Shown here piece after piece: positions 1 to 8,958 of a stretch of DNA of 64,000 nt. This DNA is from Glo-17 sp964637835 (lineage in GTDB: Bacteria > Krumholzibacteriota > Krumholzibacteriia > LZORAL124-64-63): assembly GCA_964637835.1 (NCBI GenBank), contig CAZWYF010000004.1, positions 62,001 through 126,000 on the forward strand, read 5' to 3'. Each line of letters begins with the position of its first letter. Positions within the stretch are counted from its first letter, which is position 1. The position numbers and the translations under genes were made by a program. The notes under the pieces are model-generated. The model ran no database searches. It saw only the letters and a list, made by a program, of their open reading frames with translations, and was not told the origin of the DNA.

Positions 1-2
1 GG

Positions 3-1706
3 GCCGGGCACATCCGCGATCTCGGCGGCGTGGCCTTCGTGGACCTGCGCGACCGCTGGGGCGAGGTGCAGGTGGTCTGCGAGGAGGGGCAGCCCCAGGA
101 ACTGGCCCGGCACTTCAAGCTCGAGAGCGTCCTGCAGGTGACGGGCGAGGTGCGGCCACGGCCCGAGGGCATGGTCAATCCGGACAAGCCCACCGGCGCG
201 GTGGAGGTGGTGGCGCGGGAGGTGACCATCCTCAACGGCTGCGCCCCGCTGCCCTTCCAGCTCCACGACGCCGAGAAGGTGGAGGAGGAGATGCGGCTGA
301 AGTACCGCTACCTCCACCTGCGCCGGCCGGAGATGGCCCACAATCTCCAGGTGCGGCACCGCGCCTCCATGGCGGCCCGCCGGTTCCTGTCCGGGCGCGA
401 CTTCCTGGAGGTGGAGACGCCGCTGCTGATCAAGACCACGCCCGAGGGCGCCCGCGACTACGTGGTGCCCAGCCGCATCCATCACGGCGAGTTCTACGCG
501 CTGCCGCAGTCGCCGCAGCTCTACAAGCAGATCCTCATGGCCAGCGGCGTGGATCGCTACTTCCAGCTCGCGCGTTGCCTGCGCGACGAGGACCTGCGCA
601 AGGATCGTCAGCCGGAGCACACCCAGATCGACCTGGAGATGAGCTTCGTGCAGGAGTCCGACGTCTACGCCCTGGTCGAGGAACTGATGGCCACCATCTT
701 CGCCGAGGCCGCCGGCATCCAGCTGCAGACCCCGTTCCCGCGCATCGCCCACGACCAGGCCATGGATCTCTACGGTTCGGACAAGCCCGACCTGCGCTTC
801 GGCCACCCGCTCACCGACCTGGACGACCTCGCCGCCGGCTGCGGCTTCGGCGTCTTCGAGAACGCGCTGGCGGCGGGCGGCACCGTGCGCTGCCTGTGCG
901 CCCCCGGCCTGGCCCGCTACAGCCGCAAGCAGGTGGACGAGCTGGAGGCCCGGGCGAAGCAGCGCGGCCTGGCCGGCCTCGGGCGCACCAAGGCCACCGC
1001 CGACGGGTTCGACACCGGCATCGCCAAGTTCCTGGGCGCGGAGTTCCAGCAGGCGCTCCGCCAGCGCCTGGGCTGCCAGGAGGGCGACCTGATCCTCTTC
1101 GGCGCCGGCCCGAAGGCCACGGTGCTGGCCGCCCTGGGCGAGCTGCGCCTGGTGCTGGCCGAGCAGGAGGGCTGGATCCCGCCGGACCGCTGGGCGCTGG
1201 CGTGGGTCCACGACTTCCCCCTCTTCGAGCAGGACGAGGATACCGGTGGCTGGATGGCCTGCCACCACATGTTCACCATGCCGCGGCCGGAGTTCGTCGA
1301 CACGCTGGAGACCGCGCCGGGCGCCGTGCGGGCGCAGCTCTACGATCTGGTCTGCAACGGCGTGGAACTGGGGTCGGGCAGCATCCGCATCCATCAGCGG
1401 GAGCTGCAGGAGCGGGTCTTCCGGCTGGTGGGCATGCCCGAGGCGGAGTACCGCGCCAAGTTCGGCTTCTTCCTCGACGCCCTCGGCTACGGCGCTCCGC
1501 CCCATGGCGGCATCGCCCTGGGGCTGGACCGGCTGGTGATGCTCCTGTGCGGCGCGCCCAGCCTGCGCGAGGTGATCGCCTTCCCCAAGACCACCCTGGC
1601 GGCCTCGCCGCTGGACGCGGCCCCCGGACCCATCAGCGAGGCGCAGCTGCGCGAGCTGAACCTGGCCATCACCCCGCCCGCCTCGGGACAGGAGCCGTCG
1701 CGATGA
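3..1706 (+). CDS. aspS: Aspartyl-tRNA synthetase (5' partial)
   Basis: Class II aminoacyl-tRNA synthetase that charges tRNA-Asp. The frame is open from base 3, reading AGHIRDLGGVAFVDLRDRWG, which is the OB-fold anticodon-binding domain, so only about the first 15-20 residues are missing. A GTG at 30 is internal and is not the start. Family landmarks visible in order are EVETPLLIKTTPEGARDY, the motif 2 region RDEDLRKDRQPEHTQ, a bacterial-type GAD insertion, and motif 3 GIALGLDRLVML near the C-terminus. The 567 visible residues fit the usual bacterial length of about 590. The stop overlaps the phoH start by four bases (ATGA), so the two genes are probably cotranscribed. Confidence 0.97.
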   Translation, partial: AGHIRDLGGVAFVDLRDRWGEVQVVCEEGQPQELARHFKLESVLQVTGEVRPRPEGMVNPDKPTGAVEVVAREVTILNGCAPLPFQLHDAEKVEEEMRLKYRYLHLRRPEMAHNLQVRHRASMAARRFLSGRDFLEVETPLLIKTTPEGARDYVVPSRIHHGEFYALPQSPQLYKQILMASGVDRYFQLARCLRDEDLRKDRQPEHTQIDLEMSFVQESDVYALVEELMATIFAEAAGIQLQTPFPRIAHDQAMDLYGSDKPDLRFGHPLTDLDDLAAGCGFGVFENALAAGGTVRCLCAPGLARYSRKQVDELEARAKQRGLAGLGRTKATADGFDTGIAKFLGAEFQQALRQRLGCQEGDLILFGAGPKATVLAALGELRLVLAEQEGWIPPDRWALAWVHDFPLFEQDEDTGGWMACHHMFTMPRPEFVDTLETAPGAVRAQLYDLVCNGVELGSGSIRIHQRELQERVFRLVGMPEAEYRAKFGFFLDALGYGAPPHGGIALGLDRLVMLLCGAPSLREVIAFPKTTLAASPLDAAPGPISEAQLRELNLAITPPASGQEPSR

Positions 1707-2704
1707 CCCAGCGCCCGGAGGTGCGCACCGAGGAAGTGCAGTTCGACCTGCGGGGCATCGACCAGGTGGCGCTGTGCGGGCCGGCGGACCAGAACCTGCG
1801 CCGCCTCGAGCGCCGGTTCGACGGCACGGTCTCCGCGCGGGGCGACCGTCTGCGCATCGTGGGGCCGGCCGACCAGGTGCCCCGCATCCGCGACGTGGTG
1901 GCCGATCTGCTGGAACGCGTGCGCCGCGGCCAGCGTATCGACGCGGTCACGGTGGACTACCTGCTCGCCAGCGGCGGCGAGGAGGAGCCCGCCGCCGAGC
2001 TCATCGCCGGGGAGGCGGAGCCGCTGCTCCATGCGGCGGGTTCGCGTCGCAGCATCCGGCCCCGCACCGAGGGGCAGCGACGCTATGCGGATGCGGTGCG
2101 CGATCACGACGTGGTCTTCGCCGTGGGCCCCGCCGGGACCGGCAAGACCTACCTCGCGGTGGTCATGGCCATGGATTACCTGAAGCGGAACCTGGTGGAT
2201 CGGATCGTGCTGGTGCGGCCGGCCGTGGAGGCCGGCGAGCAGCTGGGCTTCCTGCCCGGCGACCTGCAGCAGAAGATCAACCCCTACCTGCGGCCGCTGT
2301 ACGACGCGCTGTCGGATCTGGTGGGCCCGGCGCGCATCGGCAAGTACATGGAGAGCGGGATCATCGAGGCCAGCCCGCTGGCCTACATGCGCGGTCGCAC
2401 GCTGAACAACGCCTTCGTGATCCTGGACGAGGCCCAGAACACCACCATCGGACAGATGAAGATGTTCCTCACCCGCCTCGGCTACCAGGCCAAGGCCGTG
2501 ATCACGGGCGACGTCACCCAGGTGGACCTGGCCGCGGGCGAGCGCTCGGGCCTGATCCACGTGCGCGAGATCCTGGCCGGCACCGAGGGGGTGGCCTTCG
2601 TGGATCTGGACAGCCGCGACACCCAGCGGCACCCGCTGGTGCGCCGCATCGTGGACGCCTTCGAGGGCGCCGAGCGCCCGGGATCCGCTCCGGAAGGGAC
2701 CTGA
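1703..2704 (+). CDS. phoH: PhoH-like ATPase (YbeZ family)
   Basis: Predicted cytoplasmic P-loop NTPase of the PhoH/YbeZ family, 333 residues, linked in other bacteria to RNA metabolism and to YbeY. An N-terminal KH-like region of about 100 residues precedes the ATPase. Walker A is GPAGTGKT at about residues 142-149, followed by VRPAVEAGEQLGFLPGD and Walker B FVILDEAQN, then ITGDVTQVDL, all diagnostic of the family. The ATG at 1703 overlaps the aspS stop. The gene sits one base upstream of the PgpH-like gene, and ybeY follows. This phoH-HD protein-ybeY order is widely conserved and supports the call. Confidence 0.95.
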   Translation: MTQRPEVRTEEVQFDLRGIDQVALCGPADQNLRRLERRFDGTVSARGDRLRIVGPADQVPRIRDVVADLLERVRRGQRIDAVTVDYLLASGGEEEPAAELIAGEAEPLLHAAGSRRSIRPRTEGQRRYADAVRDHDVVFAVGPAGTGKTYLAVVMAMDYLKRNLVDRIVLVRPAVEAGEQLGFLPGDLQQKINPYLRPLYDALSDLVGPARIGKYMESGIIEASPLAYMRGRTLNNAFVILDEAQNTTIGQMKMFLTRLGYQAKAVITGDVTQVDLAAGERSGLIHVREILAGTEGVAFVDLDSRDTQRHPLVRRIVDAFEGAERPGSAPEGT

Positions 2705-2705
2705 G

Positions 2706-4979
2706 ATGATCCGCTGGTTCCAGCGCCTGCAGCGGCGCCTGTTCGGGCCCGGCCGCGACGGCTGGCTGCCGAGTCGCTTCCAGGCCGCGGCCGAGGTGTC
2801 GCCGGAGCGGCCGTGGACCCTGCCCCTGCTCGGAGGCCTGCTGCTGCTGCTGCTGCACCTGCTGCTGTTCCCGCCCATCCCGCGCCTGGGACTGGACGAC
2901 CTCCCCGGCGAGGGGCGCATCGCGGACGAGGACGTCCGGGCGCCGGTGTCGTTCGTGGCCCAGTTGCCGGAGCAGGACGTGGAGATCCGCCGCATGCAGC
3001 GCGTCCTCGCCGAGCCGCCGGTGCTGCAGCGTCTGGAGTCCTCCCGCGAACCCGCCAGCGTGTCGCGGCTGCGCGTGTTCACCGAGGCGCTGCAACGGGT
3101 GCGGAACATGGCGGACCTGGTGCCCGAGGAGCGGCGCCAGCTGCTGGCCGTGCAGTTCCCCGTGCTCGGGGAGCAGGATCTGGAACGGGCGGTGGCCGCC
3201 GAGGACGTCGAGACGCTGATCGCGGCCATGCAGACGGCCGTGGCCGAGGTGATCGGCGGCGGGGTGGCGGACATGCTGCCCATGGGCCAGTACACCCGCG
3301 TGCTGGTGACCGACGGCCAGACCGAGTCGCTGCGCGACCTGACCACGATCACGCCCCAGGGACGCCTGCTCGAGGTGCTCACCGAGGCCCTGCGGCGCGC
3401 GGGACTGGAGCCCCAGCAGGCGGTGTGGGCGGCCTCGCTGGTGCGCAAGTTCGTCACGCCGAACCTGGTGTACAACGCCGAGGAGACGCTCACGCGTCAG
3501 AACGCGGCGCGCGAGGACGTGCCGACGGTGCACGAGTTCATCAAGGGCGAGAAGATCGTCGGCGCCGGCGATCGCGTCACCGAGGAGCAGGCGCGCTTCC
3601 TCGATGCCCTGCGTGATCACCTGCGCAGCGACCGCTCCCTGACCGCCGGGCCGGCCGCGCGCACCCTGGCGGTGACCATGCGGCTGGCCGCGCTGCTCGC
3701 CGTGCTGGCGCTGTTCGGCTGGGTGGGCTGGGTCTACTTCCCGGAGCTGCTCTGCGCCTGGCGCCGGCTGCTGACCCTGCTGCTGTTCCTCGCCCTGGGC
3801 CTGGCCGCGGCGTCCTTCGCCCTGGGCGAGCCTGGACTGGGGTCGTTCGCCGTGCCGGTCGCCCTGGTCGCGCTGCTGGCCACGGTCCTGTTCCGCGATC
3901 AGGTGGGTTTCGCCACCACCGTGCTGCTGGTGACGCTGCTGGCCATCCTGCCGGAGGCGCGCCCGCGCGACCTGACCGCCCTGCTGGTCCTGGGCCTGGC
4001 CACCGTGGTGGCCGTCCGCCGGATCCAGAAGCGCAGCCAGTTCTACCAGATCATCAGCTTCCTGACCTTCACCTCGGTGGCCCTGCTCCTGGTGGTGCGC
4101 TTCACCGACGGCGCCGCCCCCGAGGACCTGGGAGGGGAGCTCCTGGTGGCCCTGCTCACCCCGGCGGTGGCGGTGGCCTTCGCGCTGTTCCTGCTGCCGT
4201 TGATCGAGCCGCTGGTCGGGATCTGCTCGGACCTGACGCTGCTCGAGCTGTCGGACCTGAACCATCCGCTGCTCAAGCGCATGGCCCTCGAGTCGCCAGG
4301 CACCTACCATCACAGCCAGGTGGTGAGCCAGCTGGCCGAGCAGGCGGCGCGGGCCATCGACGCCAATGCCCTGCAGGTGCGGGTGGGCGCGCTCTTCCAC
4401 GACATCGGCAAGATGGTCAAGGCCGATTACTACGTCGAGAACCAGCGCCCCGGCCAGGGCCGCAACAAGCATGACGAGCTGAGCCCGAGCATGAGCGCCC
4501 TGATCATCGCCTCGCACGTGCGCGACGGCATCGAGCTGGCCCGGCGCTGGCGCCTGCCCCAGGAGGTGATCGACTTCATCCCCGAGCACCACGGCACCCA
4601 GGTGATGGAGTACTTCTATCACAAGGCGCTGGAGGGAGACGACAACGAGACGGTCAAGGTGGACGACTTCCGCTACCCCGGACCCAAGCCCCGGCGTCGG
4701 GAGACGGCGGTGCTCATGCTCGCCGACGCGGTGGAGGCCGCGACGCGGTCGTTGCCCAAGCCCACCCCCAGCCGGATCAAGGAGATCACCAAGCAGATCT
4801 GCGACAAGCGCATGCTGAGCGGCGAGCTGGACCAGTCCCACCTCACGCTCAGCGACGTGGCGCGGATCCGCGAGGCCTTCATCCCGTTGCTCACCGGGAT
4901 CCATCATGCGCGCATCGCCTACCCCGGTCAGAAGGACCGCGAGGAGGAGAAGCCGCCGACGCGGAGCGTGGAGTCGTGA
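2706..4979 (+). CDS. pgpH: 7TM-HD phosphodiesterase, PgpH/YqfF family
   Basis: Integral membrane HD-domain protein of 757 residues. The order is one N-terminal membrane segment (about residues 38-55), an extracytoplasmic region of about 250 residues, a cluster of about seven hydrophobic segments (about 320-500), and a cytoplasmic HD domain. The HD pair lies in LFHDIGKMVKADYYVENQ at about residue 565, with upstream ESPGTYHHSQVV and downstream PEHHGT supplying further metal ligands. Listeria PgpH of this architecture hydrolyses c-di-AMP. That activity is inferred here from architecture only, and no diadenylate cyclase is in the window. The gene lies between phoH and ybeY as in Firmicutes. Confidence 0.92.
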   Translation: MIRWFQRLQRRLFGPGRDGWLPSRFQAAAEVSPERPWTLPLLGGLLLLLLHLLLFPPIPRLGLDDLPGEGRIADEDVRAPVSFVAQLPEQDVEIRRMQRVLAEPPVLQRLESSREPASVSRLRVFTEALQRVRNMADLVPEERRQLLAVQFPVLGEQDLERAVAAEDVETLIAAMQTAVAEVIGGGVADMLPMGQYTRVLVTDGQTESLRDLTTITPQGRLLEVLTEALRRAGLEPQQAVWAASLVRKFVTPNLVYNAEETLTRQNAAREDVPTVHEFIKGEKIVGAGDRVTEEQARFLDALRDHLRSDRSLTAGPAARTLAVTMRLAALLAVLALFGWVGWVYFPELLCAWRRLLTLLLFLALGLAAASFALGEPGLGSFAVPVALVALLATVLFRDQVGFATTVLLVTLLAILPEARPRDLTALLVLGLATVVAVRRIQKRSQFYQIISFLTFTSVALLLVVRFTDGAAPEDLGGELLVALLTPAVAVAFALFLLPLIEPLVGICSDLTLLELSDLNHPLLKRMALESPGTYHHSQVVSQLAEQAARAIDANALQVRVGALFHDIGKMVKADYYVENQRPGQGRNKHDELSPSMSALIIASHVRDGIELARRWRLPQEVIDFIPEHHGTQVMEYFYHKALEGDDNETVKVDDFRYPGPKPRRRETAVLMLADAVEAATRSLPKPTPSRIKEITKQICDKRMLSGELDQSHLTLSDVARIREAFIPLLTGIHHARIAYPGQKDREEEKPPTRSVES

Positions 4980-5509
4980 AGCTCGAGTTGATCGACCAGC
5001 GCGGCCGTCCGCAGCCGCCGCCCCTGGCGGGCGAGGGACTGGCCGCCCTGGTGGCGCCGCTGGGAGCGCCGGACTGGATCCTGGACCTCGTACTGGTGGA
5101 GGATCCGGTGATGGCCGATCTCTACGGCCGCTGGTACGGGGGCGAGGGCGTCACCGACGTGCTGTCCTTCTCCTACCTGGAGCCCACGGGCGCGGGCGCG
5201 CCGCAACTGCGGGCCGGCTGCGGCGAGGCGGCCACCGATCTCTGGGTGCCCCCGGCCGACGCCACCGGGCCGGTGGTCGCCGGCGAGGTGATCCTGGCGC
5301 CGCGGTTCGTGGCCGAGCGCTGCGCCCGGGAGGGCTGGGACCTGGCCGCGGAGTGGGCGCTGCTGCTCGTGCATGGAGCCCTGCACGTCCTGGGCTGGAC
5401 CCATGACACCGGGGCGCGGCGGGAGGCCATGCGGGCATGCGAGGCCCGGCTGCTCGCCGCCCGGGGCCTGGCGCATCCGCTGGCGGGCGGGGAAACGGAG
5501 GGGTCATGA
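4976..5509 (+). CDS. ybeY: Endoribonuclease YbeY (rRNA maturation)
   Basis: Zinc-dependent single-strand endoribonuclease acting in 16S rRNA 3'-end maturation and ribosome quality control, 177 residues. The metal-binding motif is HGALHVLGWTH, with H133, H137 and H143, matching the family pattern HGxLHxxGxxH. PTDVLSF-type sequence appears as GVTDVLSFSY. The start is GTG at 4976, overlapping the pgpH stop by four bases. The fourth-position DH of the usual GYDH is replaced by WTHD here, but all three histidine ligands are kept. It is followed directly by the CorC-like gene, as in the ybeZ-ybeY-ybeX order of Proteobacteria. Confidence 0.95.
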   Translation: MKLELIDQRGRPQPPPLAGEGLAALVAPLGAPDWILDLVLVEDPVMADLYGRWYGGEGVTDVLSFSYLEPTGAGAPQLRAGCGEAATDLWVPPADATGPVVAGEVILAPRFVAERCAREGWDLAAEWALLLVHGALHVLGWTHDTGARREAMRACEARLLAARGLAHPLAGGETEGS

Positions 5510-6867
5510 ACGACGCTGCGGCACCCGCCGCCGGCACCCTGGTGCTGGCCGCGAGCTGCTACCTCGGCGCCATGCTGACGGCTGGCCTGTTGACGGCGTA
5601 TCACCGCCTCAGCGCCCTGCACCGCAACGGCCTGCTGGAGGAGTCGCGCCTCGGGCCGGTGGTGCGCCGTTACCTGGCCGAGGGACGACGTTTCCAGGTG
5701 GCGGTCAGCAGCCTGTACCTCATCCTCACCACCCTGGGCGTGCTGGCCTGGGGGCGCCTGCTGGACGGGGCCTGGCCCGACGCCGCGGGGCCGCGGTTCC
5801 TGACGGTGTTCGTGGTCCTGGTGGTGCTGGCCTGGACGCTGGGCGCGCTGCTGATGAAGATGATGGCCGCCGGCACGGCCGTGGGCTACCTGAGGACCGT
5901 GGGCGTGGTGGCCTGGCCGCTGCTGCTGGTCCTGCGGCCCTGGGCGGCGTTGCTGCTGCTGCTCATGGACCGGCTGGACGACACGCTCTGGGCGGCCGAG
6001 GCCCAGCCCCTGCTCTCGAGCGGTGAGATCCGCAGCCTGATCCGCGACCACGAGACCGACGTGGACCTGGATGCCGAGGAGCGGGAGATGATCCGCAGCA
6101 TCTTCGACTTCCACGACACGGCCGTCCGCGAGATCATGGTCCCTCGCATCGACATGGTGGCCTTCGAGCAGGCCACGCCGCTGGACGAGGTGGTCGCCAC
6201 GGTGAACGCCTGCCGGCACTCTCGCCTGCCGGTCTACGACGGCAGTGTCGATCGCGTGGTTGGCGTGCTCTATGCCAAGGACCTGCTCGGCCTGGTGCGT
6301 GACGGGCGGCTGGAAGCCGACGGCCATCGCCTGGCCGACCTCGCCCGCCCCGCGTACTTCATTCCCGAGAGCAAGAAGATCGACGAGGTGCTCGACGAGT
6401 TCCGCGCCAAGCGCATCCACATGGCCCTGGTGGTGGACGAGTACGGCGGCACGGCGGGCATCGTCACCCTGGAGGACGTGCTCGAGGAGATCGTGGGCGA
6501 GATCGAGGACGAGTTCGACATCGAGGAGCCGCTCTACGCCTGGCTCGATCCCGCCTCCCTGCGCGTGGATCCCAAGATCGGCCTGGAGGATCTGGCCGAG
6601 GTGCTCGGCCAGCCGCTGCTGGACGCCGAGGAGGAGGAATCCAGCGAGACGCTGGGCGGACTCATCTACGAGGCGGCGGGCAACGTGCCCGAGCCCGGCG
6701 ACACCGTGGAGGTGGCCGGTCTGGCGGTCACCGTGGAGAAGGTGGAGGAGCAGCGGATCACCCAGGCGGTGATCCGCGCCCCGCAGCCGTTGCCGGGCTG
6801 GCCGCGGCCCGTGCCGCGGGACGGCGGCGCGCCGGGGCCGGCTCCCGGGGGACGGGGAGGCGCCTGA
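5506..6867 (+). CDS. CNNM/CorC-type CBS-domain membrane protein
   Basis: Membrane protein of 453 residues in the HlyC/CorC (TlyC) family, associated with Mg2+/Co2+ homeostasis. Three to four hydrophobic segments occupy about residues 1-160 (a divergent DUF21/CNNM region). The acidic linker RSIFDFHDTAVREIMVPR opens the CBS pair, whose second repeat contains ALVVDEYGGTAGIVTLEDVL. A C-terminal CorC_HlyC domain (LGGLIYEAAGNVPEPGD) follows. The ATG at 5506 overlaps the ybeY stop and is preferred to in-frame codons inside ybeY. The family annotation 'hemolysin' is historical. A transport function is inferred from homologues. Confidence 0.9.
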   Translation: MNDAAAPAAGTLVLAASCYLGAMLTAGLLTAYHRLSALHRNGLLEESRLGPVVRRYLAEGRRFQVAVSSLYLILTTLGVLAWGRLLDGAWPDAAGPRFLTVFVVLVVLAWTLGALLMKMMAAGTAVGYLRTVGVVAWPLLLVLRPWAALLLLLMDRLDDTLWAAEAQPLLSSGEIRSLIRDHETDVDLDAEEREMIRSIFDFHDTAVREIMVPRIDMVAFEQATPLDEVVATVNACRHSRLPVYDGSVDRVVGVLYAKDLLGLVRDGRLEADGHRLADLARPAYFIPESKKIDEVLDEFRAKRIHMALVVDEYGGTAGIVTLEDVLEEIVGEIEDEFDIEEPLYAWLDPASLRVDPKIGLEDLAEVLGQPLLDAEEEESSETLGGLIYEAAGNVPEPGDTVEVAGLAVTVEKVEEQRITQAVIRAPQPLPGWPRPVPRDGGAPGPAPGGRGGA

Positions 6868-6868
6868 G

Positions 6869-7525
6869 GTGCTGAAGCAGCTGCGACGCCACTTCCTCAC
6901 CGGTCTGCTGGCCATCACGCCGCTGGCCATCACGGCCTGGATCCTGTTCAACGGTTATCGGATCATCGATGCCTCGCTGCGCCCGTGGCTGCAACGGATC
7001 CCTGGCCTGGCCGAGAGCTATCCGGATTTCCTGCTCACCTCCATCGCCTTCGGCGCCCTGCTGCTGATCATCGTGCTCATCGGCCTGATGACCCGCAGCC
7101 TGGTGGGCGTGGCGCTCTTCAACCTGGTCGAGCGGGTGATCGAGCGCATCCCCGTGGTCAAGAGCATCTTCATGGCCACCAAGCAGATCGCCTCGGTGTT
7201 CCTCTCCGACAAGCGCTCGGCCTTCCAGAAGGTGGTGGTCTTCGAGTATCCGCGTCGCGGTTGCTACAGCCTGGGATTCGTCACCTACGACGAGCCCGAT
7301 CACGAGCTGCTCAGCATCTTCCTGCCCACCACGCCCAACCCCACCAGCGGCTACATGCTGCTGGTGCCCCGCGAGGATGCCGTGATCCTGCCCCTGACCA
7401 TCGAGGAGGGCATCCGCCTGATCATCTCCGGCGGCTCGGTGATGCCGCCCGGCTCCACCGGTCCGCTGCGCGAGGCCGCCCAGATGCTGGCCCGCCGTCG
7501 GGCCCACCCGGAGGAACGCCCATGA
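6869..7525 (+). CDS. DUF502 family membrane protein
   Basis: Small inner-membrane protein of 218 residues with two transmembrane segments near the N-terminus (FLTGLLAITPLAITAWILF and LLTSIAFGALLLIIVLIGL), then a soluble domain containing PVVKSIFMATKQI, FLPTTPNPTSGYMLLVPR and a C-terminal SGGS sequence. These are the landmarks of DUF502, a family without an established function in bacteria. The start is GTG at 6869, one base after the CorC-like stop. The stop overlaps the mgtE start by four bases, so it is part of one tightly packed transcription unit. Confidence 0.9.
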   Translation: MLKQLRRHFLTGLLAITPLAITAWILFNGYRIIDASLRPWLQRIPGLAESYPDFLLTSIAFGALLLIIVLIGLMTRSLVGVALFNLVERVIERIPVVKSIFMATKQIASVFLSDKRSAFQKVVVFEYPRRGCYSLGFVTYDEPDHELLSIFLPTTPNPTSGYMLLVPREDAVILPLTIEEGIRLIISGGSVMPPGSTGPLREAAQMLARRRAHPEERP

Positions 7526-8958
7526 CCGATCGCCGCCAGCCGGAGGCCGCCGAGGTCCGCGAGCCCGAGCGCACCCTCGACCCGTCCAACCTGGACGCCG
7601 AGCGCTTCCATTACGCCCAGCGCTTCCTCGAGCTGATCGCGACGGCGGACCAGGCGGCCATCGCGCAACTCGCCGCCGAGCTCTCGCCAGGCGACCTGTC
7701 CGAGATCCTGCGCCCGTTCAGCGCGGATGAGACCGTCCAGGTCCTGCAGCAGTTGCCACCCGAACCCCTGGCCGAGGTGCTGGCCGAGATCGACAACCGC
7801 AGCACCACCGCGCTCTTCGACCTGCTCGACCACGACGCCATCGCCGACATCCTCGAGGAGATGCCCTCGGACGACGCCACCGACGTGATCGGCGAGCTCG
7901 ACCCCGACCAGCAGCAGCGCATCCTCGAGGCCATGGAGGAGGAGGAGCGCCAGGAGGTCAGCGACCTGCTGCGCTACCCGCCGGAGTCCGCCGGCGGCAT
8001 CATGGCCAAGGAGATGGCCACCTGCCGGGAGGAGCAGACCTGCGGCGAGGCGGTGGCCGGGCTGCGCGCGCTGGATCAGGACGAGCTGGAGGAGATGCAC
8101 TACGTCTGGGTCCTGGACGACCGCGAACGGCTGGTGGGGCGCATGCCCCTGTTCCGTCTGCTGCTCTCGCCACCGGCCACGCCCATCGCCGAGGTCATGG
8201 AGGACGACCCCCTCTACGTGGAGGTGGACCTCGACCAGGAGGAGGTGGCGCAGTACATGATGACCCACGATCTGATCTCCCTGCCGGTGCTCGACCACCG
8301 GCACCGGCTGGTGGGGCGGATCACCGTGGACGACGTCATGGACGTCCTCGAGGAGGAGGCCACCGAGGACATGGCCCACATGGCGGGCGTGTCCATCGCG
8401 GAGTTCGGCGAGCAATCGCCGGCGCGGGTGGCGCGCTCGCGCCTGCCGTGGCTGCTGGGCGGCCTCGGTGGCCAGGTGGGCGCCATCATGGTGCTGCAGC
8501 ACTTCGAGCAGAGCCTGGCGAGCATGGTGGCGCTGTCGTTCTTCATCCCGGTGATCATGGCCATGGCCGGCAACGTGGGCATCCAGACCAGCTCGGTGGT
8601 GGTGCGCGGCCTGGCCACCGGCGAGGTCCACCATTATCAGCTCGGCCGACACCTGCTGCGGGAGCTGTCCACCTCGCTGATGATCGGCGTGGTGGTGGGG
8701 ATCTGCCTCTTCCTGGTCTGCGGCGTGGTGGTCGGCGACCTCCACCTGGCCGGGGTGCTGGCGCTCTCCATGCTGCTGGTGATCGTGTTCGCCGCCAGCG
8801 TGGGCACCGGCATCCCCCTGCTGCTGCACCGGATGGGCGCCGATCCCGCCGTGGCCACCGGCCCGTTCATCACCACGGCCAACGACATCTTCGGCCTGCT
8901 CATCTATCTGGGCCTGGCCACCTTGCTGTTGAGCCTGGGGACGGGCGCCGTGTCGTGA
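7522..8958 (+). CDS. mgtE: Magnesium transporter MgtE
   Basis: Mg2+-selective channel of the inner membrane, 478 residues. It has the standard architecture: an N-terminal superhelical MgtE_N domain (about residues 30-160, with EEMPSDDATDVIGEL), a CBS pair (about 170-295), and a C-terminal five-helix pore domain. The pore region carries AGNVGIQTSSVVVRGLATGE and ATGPFITTANDIFGLLIYLG, including the conserved aspartate of the ion pathway. The ATG at 7522 overlaps the DUF502 stop. It sits two genes after a CorC-like protein, so two proteins from Mg2+-related families share this operon. Confidence 0.96.
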   Translation: MTDRRQPEAAEVREPERTLDPSNLDAERFHYAQRFLELIATADQAAIAQLAAELSPGDLSEILRPFSADETVQVLQQLPPEPLAEVLAEIDNRSTTALFDLLDHDAIADILEEMPSDDATDVIGELDPDQQQRILEAMEEEERQEVSDLLRYPPESAGGIMAKEMATCREEQTCGEAVAGLRALDQDELEEMHYVWVLDDRERLVGRMPLFRLLLSPPATPIAEVMEDDPLYVEVDLDQEEVAQYMMTHDLISLPVLDHRHRLVGRITVDDVMDVLEEEATEDMAHMAGVSIAEFGEQSPARVARSRLPWLLGGLGGQVGAIMVLQHFEQSLASMVALSFFIPVIMAMAGNVGIQTSSVVVRGLATGEVHHYQLGRHLLRELSTSLMIGVVVGICLFLVCGVVVGDLHLAGVLALSMLLVIVFAASVGTGIPLLLHRMGADPAVATGPFITTANDIFGLLIYLGLATLLLSLGTGAVS

